From Rhabditoides inermis (Eukaryota; Nematoda; Chromadorea; Rhabditida; Rhabditidae), in NCBI GenBank assembly GCA_963966185.1, contig CAWZYM010000216.1, positions 20,001-84,000 on the forward strand: a DNA stretch of 64,000 nt, given 5' to 3'. Below, one piece after another: positions 53,631 through 64,000 of this stretch; the first letter of the stretch is position 1, and every line of letters starts with the position of its first letter. The translations under genes were made by a program, and so were the position numbers. The notes below the pieces were generated by a model. The model ran no database searches and was not told the DNA's origin. It saw only the letters and a program-made list of their open reading frames with translations.

Positions 53631-55672
53631 ATGTGGCCCGTCTACTCTCCCGAGGAAACCAACAACTCGGATGACTACTGTGAGTGTTGCATTTCAAGTC
53701 ATAACATTCAACAATCACATGTGTTACATCACTAAACTCTCGTTTGGCGTCTTTTCTAAACGTAGAGATCCGGTCAAAATATCATTGTATCTCATGTGAA
53801 TCTGCTTGTTGAATGCAGTGAACAAATAAATATCACGATCGAAGGCATATACAAATCGATCAAATCGCAACATACAATTCTCTCTCTGTCTAGTTAGTGA
53901 ACAGCTGATGATATAATGAACATAAGACCTCGACGCAGTGACCTCTTCGCCGAGCTCGGAGACGCCGCTGTACCTCCCGGCGCGCCGGCCCTCCGGTCGC
54001 TTCTCCACCTCCACTCCACTGGCGCCTATCGGGGATGACCCGCGCGGAGAGGTCACCCTCCATGCCACCAGACCGCCCAGGTACGCGCCACCACACCATC
54101 CATCATTGTTTTGTACTCGGAACGCGGTGGGCCGGCGAGGCCCACACAGCCATATAGAACCGAGATGCAAGGCGAGCCGTTCTGTCATACTATCTTTGAC
54201 AATATGCACAACCCGTATACCCGGAATAACCGTCTCCATCGTAGTCGTTGTTCATGATTATGAATTATCATGTTATGTTGTGTTTCACGAGATAAGGAAT
54301 GTGGTTAGGATTCTCAATATGAAGACATGTCGAAAGCTCCCTTTACCACTCGCTTCTCAAAAGGGAAAGTATTAGAGTTGATCAGTAGACCAAAAGAATA
54401 ATATTACTCTCCCTTTTTGAGTCGCTGAAGCTCTTGGTCTACCGGTTAGGAATCTCCAAATGAAGACATGTCGAAAGCCCTTGGTCAATTGATCAACTGT
54501 AATACTCTCCCATTTGCCAGTCGCTTCTCAAAAAGAGAAAGTATTAGAGTTGATCAGTAGACCAACATAATAATAATACTCTTTTTTTGAGTCGCTGAAG
54601 CTCTTGGTCTACCGGTTAGGAATCTCCAAATGAAGACATGTCGAAGTCCTTGTTCTACTGATCAACATCATCTAATACTCTCCCTTTTTGAGTCGCTTCT
54701 CAAAAAAGTAGAGTATTAGAGTTGATCAGTAGACCAAAATAATAATAATAATACTCTCCCATTTGCCAGTCGCTTCTCAAAAAGGGAGAGTATTACAGTT
54801 GATCAGTAGAAAATAATAATAATAATAATAATCATAATAATACTCATAATACTCTCCCATTTACCAGTCGCTTCTCTGTTCGCTCGCTCACTGCCCGTCT
54901 CTCCAATGTTGGCACCGTCATCTACCACGTGCCCCACGTGCCACTCGAGGAGGAGGACTCGTGAGTTGTGTTTATTTATTTATTATTAATACTTTATTCT
55001 GTTTTTAAAACATGGTTAGATTGGTTAGAGGGCAAACTCGCAAGCAGAAATGGTGTGGGTTATTCCGAGGTAGATTGAGAAGACATAGTTTGAAATCACT
55101 GGCCCACATACTGCTTCGTTTTGTGATGGGCGGGTATCATGTTTCCTGTGAAGTTGTTAGTGTTTTGTAGGTATGAGTCATTAACGGAATTGGTTTGTTC
55201 TGAAACATAGATCCACCTTTTTATCATTGTTTCTCGAAACACACCGGCGATTTATGTGGTTTGCCTTCGTCACATGTCTCTCTCTCCTTGGGTTCGGGTA
55301 ATCTGTGCATTTTCTCATCTCGACTGACTCGCGCGGTTTCTCTCCTATCTCCTATGACGGTTATCACATCAGATAATCGCACACTGCGCCCTCTCACTAC
55401 CGCACGCTCTCTCGCGTCTTTCTGATCATATCCCAGCGTATGCAGAGCAGTAGTATGCAGATTGCCAATCACTGTACAGTTGAGATGGTTCGATTTGTGT
55501 GGCTGGTTGTTGTTTTGTTTAATTGTGTACTATTTTGTAGGCACATCGACTACTCGGACCTCCTGGCTCCAGTGCAACTCAATTCGGTGAGTTTACGGTA
55601 CGCGGAAAAATGTGACTTTTCAAAATCACGCGCACACATTTTGCACTAATTGATTCCCATCATTTATCTTCG

Positions 55673-55706
<34 letters not shown>

Positions 55707-57032
55707 TTAGCAGAAGATGGGGAAAATGGGAATGGAGTGGACTGCGAGCATAAGAAAACACGATGGAAAGAGACACCCAATCCCACAGCCATGCGTATCA
55801 TTCGCATCAATATGTACTATCGGCAGTCTCAGTCATTTGTCAATTATGCATGTGTATTGATTTTGAAGTCGTATTGTTGAACCTCACAGTAGGCATTGTA
55901 TTACTGTATTTTACCGTAATCTTACCGTAATTCACATTACCACGTGCTACTTGATTCGAGATGAATATTCTGATTGATTGATTGCAGCTGCACTCGACTC
56001 ACTCGGGCAGTAGTCTCTGGAGAAGTGTGCACTCGCTGACTCGCCGGGTTGGAGGTGCGCGTTATTGATTGATTCGATTTATTGATTTTTGTTGTAGCTT
56101 CTGAACAAATCTAGAAATATCTGATATTGAAAACAATCCTTGGAGTGTTTTGAATATCAAGTTCTTTTAGATTTGTTCGGTAGCAGTAGCAGTTGAACGC
56201 TATGAATCACTTGAGAGAGATAATCAGATAATGCTCTGATTGATTGACGTCAACCGTATTTTGAAAATATATTGATTGATTGATTGATCAATCGATTATT
56301 CTTCCCAGGACTGTTCTCTTCATCGCGCGGCGCCTTCTCCCCGTACTCGTTTCCGTCACCGTTCCACGGTTCCTCCGAATCGATCGACTTTGCCCGCGAG
56401 CCCAACGAAGCCATCGACCTCAACGAGCTATTCAACGCCAACGCCACCGTGAGTATCGATTGATTATTGATTTGTAGTTATTCGTACGTTGTTGTGGTTG
56501 TGGCAGCGGTACAGAACGAATAGGATTTCTTGGAAATCCATGCTACGTTCTTTGAACTTGGCGTTGGTCGTGCACTTCGATTGCGTCCTTGTGATTTGAT
56601 GATCGACTTTTATGGTAATGGACGTCTGGGCGCACTTGGATGCATTAGCGGCGCGCGGCCACTTTTGATAGTCGATTAGTGTTTGATTTCGTATTTCGTC
56701 GTTGGTCCGCGCACCATAAGTCGGTTTCTATCGACGACGATGACTATACCCTGCGCCAAAGCGATAGTTTACGATCTACCTCGATCGCAGCTCGGAATAC
56801 GGTGTTCTGACTATCTAACTGCCATCTAACTCTCTTGTTTCACGACGGTTCTTCCGGGTTGTTGTTGGTGACAGTGTGACAGGACAGAGCGGCTCGCCTT
56901 GCATCTTCTCATGTGGCTGTGGGGGCCTCGTGTCTCACCGCATTCCATTGCCCATCCATCACATCACCCGCCGTCCACCCATCCACACCGGAAGAGCTTA
57001 TTTCTCCGCCTCTCTGCCAGCCCTCTCACTAT

Positions 57033-57104
<72 letters not shown>

Positions 57105-58519
57105 GCACTGCGCGGAAACCGAAAAGTGCCGCTGTTTTCGATTGATTTCGATGATCTGTGTGTGATGATTGATACTCTGAGAATTTGGAATTTCAATAAG
57201 AAGTTGAGAAAGTGACGTGGGTTGGGATACTGCACGTAACGGAAAATGTCTAAATTTGGATTCGGTAGTTTGAGACGTGAAACGAAGCTGTGACATTTTC
57301 TGATAACGTGGTGTGGTGAGAGAGAGAGAGTCAGTCAGTCAGCACAGTCAGAGAAATGAACAGCTAAATTTGGATTCGACTTGGGCGGGTAGAGATGACC
57401 GGTTATATTTTTTCACAATCCCATATGATTGGACCATCTCCATATAGCGAATCGTGTTTCATTGAGATCCCGGATAAACCGTTGTTGTACGGCGGACGTG
57501 CTTATGATATGGGATATGCAAGTCTTTCGTAATGACTATGATAATATGGTATTTCGTGTTTGCAGTACCTGCTCTCCCACCACTCGGAACCGTCGTCTCT
57601 CAAGGACTCGCCAGTGCGGCACGTGAAGAAGCGCGTCAACATGGGCTCCCTCTACCGAAGCGAGGAGATGAAGCTATGCCAGCTCATCATGGTTAAGGTG
57701 AGTGATTGATTGATTGATTGATTATTTATTGGTTTGATTGCCAGGACGCTGCCTACTCGTGCGTCTCGGAGATCGGCAAGCACAGCAACGTGCAGTTGAT
57801 CGATGTGAGTTATTGATTGATTGATTGGACTTATTGATTGTTGTATCGATTGGTTTGATTCAGCTGAACGCGCACTTGAACGTCTTCCAACGCAACTATG
57901 TGCGAGACGTGCGGCGGTGTGAAGATTTGGAGAGGACGCTGCGTGAGTGGAGAGAGAGAAAGAGAGGAGGAGGGGAGAAGAGAGAGAGAGAGAGAGAGTG
58001 AGAGAGAGAGAGAGAGAGATGCTCTCCTTCCAGGCTTCCTGGAGCGGCAGGTGGTGGAGTGTGTGCCGGGCATCGACCTCAAGCCGATCGAGGTGGCCGC
58101 GCTCGATGTGCCCAGCGCCAACGAAATCAACAATCTCGAGGTGCGCATTTTTATGTTTTATTTTATTATTCACTCATCTCTCTTCCTCTTTCTCTTCATC
58201 TGTTCCACATTTTCTCTTTTTAGTCTAGTTGTCGAGTAGAACGTGTTCAGTTTTCGTGAGTTGCGCAGAAATTGAAACTACTTTCACTTTGTATAGAAAG
58301 TGTTTTCTTCTCCCACAGAATCGTCTATCTGAGCTGGAGAAGGAGATTAGGCAGCTGAACGAGTCGGACGCGAACATGCGAAAGAGGTGGGAGGGGCGGG
58401 GCTCGGAGAGGCGGGGCCTGTTGGGGCCGTACTGATTGGGGAGTGACCTGAGACCTGTAGCGATAGCCTATGCCCATAGTGTTTGCGGCTTAATCGTTTC
58501 ATCAGAACGGGGGAGGGGA

Positions 58520-58576
<57 letters not shown>

Positions 58577-58955
58577 TCATTGCAGGCTGAACGAAAGCAA
58601 GGAGATGAAGCACGTGCTGGAGAAGGTCGAGTCGTTCTTCTCGGTGGTGAGCACATGATAATTTGTTGGTTATCAGGTTATCACTCGTATTTTATAGAGT
58701 AGGTAAATAGTAACGGTAACGGATCTATGCTCATTTTGAAACCTCATCAACGTTCTTTAGTTTTGTAGTTTTGTTACATTTTCTGCTCCAATACCAGTAT
58801 TCGATCCCGTTGAGAAATTGAGATCTTATTATGTTTCTACTTAGCATCTCGACGACGAGGCGAAAGTGGAGATCCGGGCGCAGATCCAGAACATGAACGA
58901 GCCGGTGGAGATGGTCAATATGGAGGTGGGGAGAGAGAGGGGGAGAGAGAGAGAG

Positions 58956-58999
<44 letters not shown>

Positions 59000-59217
59000 G
59001 AGAACCTGGGTCTGGAAGAAAAATGATGTACATAGTCTTGATAGTTTTCATTTGATTCGTTATTGACGTTTGATTCTCATCAATAATATTAATTTTGTTC
59101 GCGAAATGTACTTGTCGTCGTTTTCGAATGAATTGTATTGCAGGGTGGCGCGACGATTCCCCTCAACGAAGTCGTGGCCGACGCGCCCAATGTGGACGAT
59201 GAGAATCCGTGGTGGGT

Positions 59218-59264
<47 letters not shown>

Positions 59265-61569
59265 AAGATAGAGGAGAATTATAGATGTAAAGAGAGAGAG
59301 AGAGAGTCCCTCTGCAGGTTCATCACCGGAGTGATTCCGTGCGAGCGTCGCGCGGTATTCGAGCGTATCGTGTGGCGCGCGTGCCGGCGCACTGCCTTTG
59401 TCCGCACGAGCGACATCGACATTGAGTTCGAGGATCCGATTACGGTCGGTGGTTATAGTGGTGTGACTATGTCTTCCTGGTTCCTTCCTGGTCTGTCTGT
59501 CTTTGGGCCTTCCCGGTCTCTCTCTCTCTGCTCTGTCCCCTGTCCCCTGTCTCTGTCTTGGTGCCTGTGACCTGTGACCTATTGTGTTTACGGCGACGTG
59601 CCTAAGTCTTCTTTGTCACTTCTGTATACATATGTCGAAGTTGTGCTATGTAGGGGTCACTGATCTGGCCATCTGGCATCTGGCAGATGAAATGGGTTCT
59701 TGTCATGTGTTGGAACATACTGCAGTTTGAAGGGGCGAAACAGGATTCCGTTGTGTCTAGCTATTATGTTCTACTATCTGTTCTTCTATCTACTTTGAAA
59801 AACCCTCAGTGTTTGTTAGTTTGTCAGAGTCTCGTCTCTTTCCAGCAAGTGCCCGTCTCCAAGTCGGTGTTCATCGTGTTCTTCAAAGGAGAGAGTCTGC
59901 GCAACATTGTGCTTAAAGTGTGCGAAGGGTGAGTGGTGATTCGTTGATTTTTCGATGTTCTTTTATTTTCATTATTGTTTATAGATATAGACATTTCGTT
60001 TTTGCAAGACTCTCAATTGTGAAGGAAACGTCCTTGTTCTTGTCATTTTGATTAATCGATTGTCTATTTATTGATTTATTGATTGTCTCGTGTCAGCTTC
60101 GACGCTCGCGTGTACCCGTGTGCGGAGAAGTCGTCGGAGCGCCAGCACAAGCGCATCGAGATGGAGAAGACTATCGAGGACCTGGAGCTGATCATTAGGA
60201 CCAGCCAGAACCACAGACATATGGTGGGTGGGGGGGGGGGATAGAAAAGAGGGAAGGGTACGGGGTGTGGAAAATGAGCTGATTATTCCTAATCATAACT
60301 AACACGGGCAGCTTGCGCACCCGCCTTGGCGGAATCATATGAAAACATTGTCATATACACTGTTTTTCATGCTGATTCCGAATAGAATATGTCTTTTTCG
60401 GAATAGTAGTTTGTAAACCCCGGACAGAATCACAGCCACAGACACATGGTGGGCGAAGATTTCTTTTCTTTTGTTTCGATTAACAGGAAAACATGTGCTG
60501 GCACAGAGGCCGGGTGGGTCGGCACTCGGCCAAGGGTCCGATCTGACGCGGCGCACATTTTATGTTTTTTTTTCGAATGAGTCAGTATGATATGACGAAA
60601 TTCACTATAATCTGTAAGGTGTAATGTGTGAGAGTATCCAGGTCATTTGGTTCCATCTCGGACTCTCTCAAATTCTGCCTGAGACAACTATTCATTATAG
60701 TCTGTAAGGATTGAGAGAATGCATGTAATCTGTGACTCTTGCAGGTTCTCTCCGAGGCGGCGCACCAGCTGCCCGAGTGGCTCAAGGTGGTGCACCTGCA
60801 GAAGGCCGTCTACCACCACCTCAACATGTTCACTGTGGGTTATCAGGGGGACCAATCTTTATGAAAAACGCATACGTTATGTGCTATTCAGCTATTCGTA
60901 CCAAGGGGCGACAGATCTCAAATTAACACAATGTATCATCCAGGAATAAGCCAGTATGACGAAGCGTATAGTTTATGGGAGTCTTTTTTCAATTTGGACC
61001 GTGGAGTTGTCGTGAGAACTGAGAAACGGGAAGCGTGAAGGGGTTGGAGAAGGAACGTTTAAGGAAACGAGAAGGAGAGAGAGATATCTGGACTGGAGAA
61101 GAGAGGAGATAGGGGGTAGAGGGAGTGGGAGAGAGGGAGGGAAGGAGGGGAAGGGAGAAAGAGAGAGAGAGAGAGGAAGCGAAAGAGAGAGAGAGAGGAG
61201 AGAGAGACAGCGAGAGAGGGAGAGAGAGAGAGAGAGAGATCTTATCCCTCTTGCAGGTGGACACGAACGGCTTCCTGGCCGCCGAGTGCTGGGTGCCGGC
61301 CAACGAGCTGGAGGGCGTGCGGCGCGCCCTGGACGAGGGAGTGGTGAGTGAGTGCTGTGACTGTCTGACTGTCTGTCTCTCTCGCGCTCTCTCTCTCTCT
61401 CTCTCGCTCTCTGCCCCTTTTACTTACTGTATTCTATGTAGGTAGTTTTTCTCTGTTTTTTTGCGCACTAGATGAAATAATGAGTGTGGTAAGTGAGTGA
61501 ATGACTGCCTGACTGTCTGTTTCTCTCTCCGTGTGTCTATGTCTCTCTGTCTGTCTCTGTCTGTCTCTT

Positions 61570-61612
<43 letters not shown>

Positions 61613-64000
61613 GTCTGTCCCTTTTACTTTCTGTAAGGATTCTATGTAGGTAGTTTTCTCTTATTATGAACTTGATTAAACAGTATCGTCTTCTAGCGCA
61701 AATGCGACATGGACGTCGTCTCTCCCATTCTCAACGTGCTGGAGACGCGCCAGACGCCGCCCACCTTCAACAGAACCAACAAGTTCACGGCAGTCTTCCA
61801 GGGCATTGTCGACAGCTACGGCGTGGCCAGCTACAGGGAGATCAATCCAGGTGAGAGAGGGGAGGGAGAGAGAGAGAGGGAGGGAGAGAGAGGGAGAAAG
61901 AGAGGGAAGGGGAGAGGGAGGGAGGGGGAAGAGAGAGAGAGAGATTTAAACGTGTAACTGGACGCTGGTACTTCAATATCATTGGTTTTGTCGAGTGAAT
62001 ATAACTAGGTGTAAATGACAGTCAAATATTGGTGCTGTGAATTTGATTGTGTCACATTGTTTGTGTGAAACGTGAAAGTATTGGTTTTCGCTGTGAAAAC
62101 CGAACGAGGTTTCACTTGTGGTGCTTTGAAGAATGGTGCGGCTTGCTTACTGGTTGCAGTGGGCGGGGCTCTAACGAGGAAATTCTGTCGGTATGGCCTC
62201 TGGGAAGATCAAAATTTGGTGCAATTTGGTCAACTTTGAAGTAAGTTATTTCTCTTGGCGTGAATCACCTACAAAATGGTCGTACATAGGATGTTAGATT
62301 GATATCTCGTGAACCAATTGAACAATCAAAAATCGCCGAGGACAATCTATGGGGATCAGTACTACGGACATCCTGTGAAAGTTTCGTGTCATTAGGAATC
62401 TCGGGAACAGAATTATTAACTCCAGAAGCTGGAAAACTCTGCTTCATTAGACTTGCAAATGACCCTCATTTCCCTAAAAAGAGACCGCCAAGTGCGCGAA
62501 TTGCGCGGTCGAATGGTCTCGCGCGGGCCGCTAACGAGCTATTGATGCCTCAAATGCTGTCCGGAAAATATTCTGAGAAATGACTGCCGTACGATGAACG
62601 GGGGGGGATGGCCTATACTAGTGTGTTGCTTGCAGCCCCGTACACGATCATCACGTTCCCGTTCCTGTTCGCAGTCATGTTCGGAGACCTGGGCCACGGT
62701 CTGATCATGCTGCTGGCCGGACTCGCATTCCTCTACTACGAGAAGCAGATCGTCAAAAGCCGCATCCGCGACGAGGTGGGCGGGGCCGGCGGGGACGTAG
62801 TCTGGAAGTGATGGGAGGCTGAGAGGAGAGAGATATATGTTGTGTTTCAGATTTTCAACACGTTCTTTGGCGGTCGCTACATCATCGTTTTGATGGGGCT
62901 GTTCTCGATCTACACGGGGATGATCTACAACGACGCGTTTGGCAAGGCGGCCAACGTGTTCGGTAGCAGCTGGAGGAACCCGTACAAGTGAGTCGAGCAG
63001 TCGAGTAGAAACCGCACTCTGCCTTTGCTGTGGCTATTTTTTTCGTTGTTATCATGTCTGGAATGTATGAAGCTATTGCGTAGTTGACAAGATTTGTGAT
63101 ATGATGGTACTCGAATCTCACATTTTCAGGATTCGTTGTACAAAACATAATAGTAATGCTTTGATTGTTCAGCCGCTCGGAGATTGACTCGTGGCAGCGG
63201 CAGAGCGCGCTGCTCGGAAAGGACATGCTCGTGACGCTCGACCCGGCCGCCGCGTATCTCGAGCAGGTGGGCGGGGCATAAATGGGCGTGGTCAAACAAT
63301 CAATCAAATGTTTATCCAGAATCACTTATATTCATGTACATATTCTGGAATCAAACGTCTTTTATAATTTCATTAGATGTTGTGAATGATTGACATGTGT
63401 GATGATGGGCGGGGCCTACGATTGTTGTGTTTCCAGGACGGTCCGTACCCGTTCGGCGTGGACCCTATTTGGAACGTGGCCGACAACCGCCTCTCCTTCC
63501 TCAACTCGATGAAGATGAAGGCGTCTGTGGTTATCGGCATCGCCCAGATGACCTTCGGAGTCGTCCTCGGATTCTTCAACTTCCGGTTGGTTACGCTCTT
63601 TCTGCTTACCCGATGTTGTTGGCGTATCGGTTTGTTGAGTGATTTAAGATTCATTTGCTTGTGAACTACTCTTTCTCCGTTTTCTCCTTTCCTTATTGTT
63701 TGTGCAAAGTACTTTTTGTTTTCAGTTTCTTCCGTTCTTCTGTGGACGTGTGGACCAACTTTGTGCCGCAGATCCTGTTTCTCTCCTCCATCTTTGTCTA
63801 CCTCTGCTGCCAGATCGTTGTCAAGTGGATCTACTTCAGCGTCCACCCGGCAATGGTTCTTGGACAAGACTATCCTGGTGCGTACCACTTTTTTCTTTTT
63901 GGTTTTTGTAACTGAAAGTAAAAACCGCAACTGTCTGTTGACTTTCCTGCCTTCATAGTGCACCATCACATTCCAATATTCAAATAGAAATCTGTTTATG
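53631..64000 (+). CDS. V-ATPase V0 subunit a (unc-32/vha family), partial at the right edge
   Basis: Subunit a forms the stator arm and proton half-channels of the vacuolar H+-ATPase. From [17 protein letters not shown] (57641) the sequence follows the family: [51 protein letters not shown]; coiled-coil [141 protein letters not shown]. Then the membrane part: [40 protein letters not shown] and GDYPG-like end at 63877. The C-terminal third, with the essential channel Arg, lies outside. Upstream exons ([68 protein letters not shown]) add about 240 mostly Ser/Pro-rich residues. C. elegans has four paralogues (unc-32, vha-5, vha-6, vha-7); I cannot assign one. Confidence 0.93.
54300..54880 (+). 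repeat. Complex repeat array with repeated 3' splice sites
   Basis: Units of 80-130 bp with TACTCTCCCTTTTTGAG, its inverted form AAAAGGGAGAGTATTA, GTTGATCAGTAGACC and GAAGACATGTCGAAAG recur in both orientations. The true acceptor (ATTTACCAG-TCGCTTCTC, exon starting at about 54864) has near copies at about 54346, 54514 and 54763. Confidence 0.8.
56743..56806 (-). repeat. Dispersed repeat, partner of 25973-26036
   Basis: The reverse complement of the IMPDH intron sequence with GCGATAGTTTTCGATCTACC is found here as GCGATAGTTTACGATCTACC, over about 64 bp. Confidence 0.75.
57039..57101. repeat. CT microsatellite
   Basis: About 30 uninterrupted CT units in a V-ATPase intron. Confidence 0.95.
58514..58577. 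repeat. GA microsatellite
   Basis: (GA)n just upstream of the CATTGCAG acceptor; similar tracts lie at 58928-58994, 59217-59262 and 61160-61240. Confidence 0.9.
59752..59818 (+). repeat. Dispersed repeat, partner of 34911-34975
   Basis: Shares CTATCTACTTTGAAAAA and flanking sequence with 34911-34975, same plus-strand orientation. Confidence 0.75.

Noticed and set aside
62100..62633. Possible relation of this V-ATPase intron to the element at 17869-18624
   Set aside because: Only a short GRCCGAATGGTCTCG-like match is shared; no terminal repeats were found here.

Overview
This is nuclear DNA of a nematode, most likely a rhabditid or diplogastrid. Genes are split into many short exons with GT..AG introns that mostly end in TTTCAG. 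Several start codons sit directly behind a TTTCAG-type acceptor, the layout of spliced-leader trans-splicing. No prokaryotic operon, tRNA, rRNA or CRISPR array was seen. An intact RPN1, ribophorin I and IMP dehydrogenase lie next to each other. From memory, the same three families lie close together on C. elegans cosmid T22D1 (rpn-1 T22D1.9, ribo-1 T22D1.4, IMPDH T22D1.3).

Left part (1-16 kb, minus strand). There are two copies of the 26S proteasome base subunit gene rpn-1. The copy at 10690-15947 is intact (22 exons, 969 codons). The copy at the left edge is broken. Its 3' half (47-4148) is nearly identical to the intact gene but has a 5-bp frameshift and a nonsense codon. Its 5' half (5758-6626) is more diverged and runs, in phase, into a short proline-rich tail, giving a possible 288-residue chimeric gene. 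An unrecognised three-exon piece (6972-7376) and a phytanoyl-CoA dioxygenase gene lie between the copies. Each rpn-1 copy carries, in one intron and on the opposite strand, an identical 74-codon reading frame with its own acceptor and poly(A) signals.

Middle (16-31 kb). Ribophorin I (+) is divergent from rpn-1. A Mutator-like MITE lies behind it, then IMPDH (+), then HSP90 (daf-21 type, minus) tail to tail with IMPDH. HSP90 has a perfect four-unit heat-shock element upstream.

Right part (31-64 kb). Two unrecognised minus-strand genes (one lysine-rich) are followed by an unrecognised Glu/Lys-rich plus-strand gene, a microsomal triglyceride transfer protein (MTP)-like minus-strand gene that seems to lack its C-terminal lipid-binding part, and a minus-strand five-membrane-segment protein of prominin-like layout. 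A plus-strand V-ATPase a-subunit gene with a long N-terminal extension runs off the right edge.

The main theme is local duplication across exon-intron borders: a perfectly doubled intron and a ghost exon in IMPDH, repeated acceptors in the V-ATPase gene, repeated donors in the 34-37 kb gene, a copied exon start in the MTP-like gene, and the rpn-1 duplication itself. Small inverted-repeat elements, dispersed intron repeats, GA/CT tracts and a TACNGTA heptamer fill the introns.
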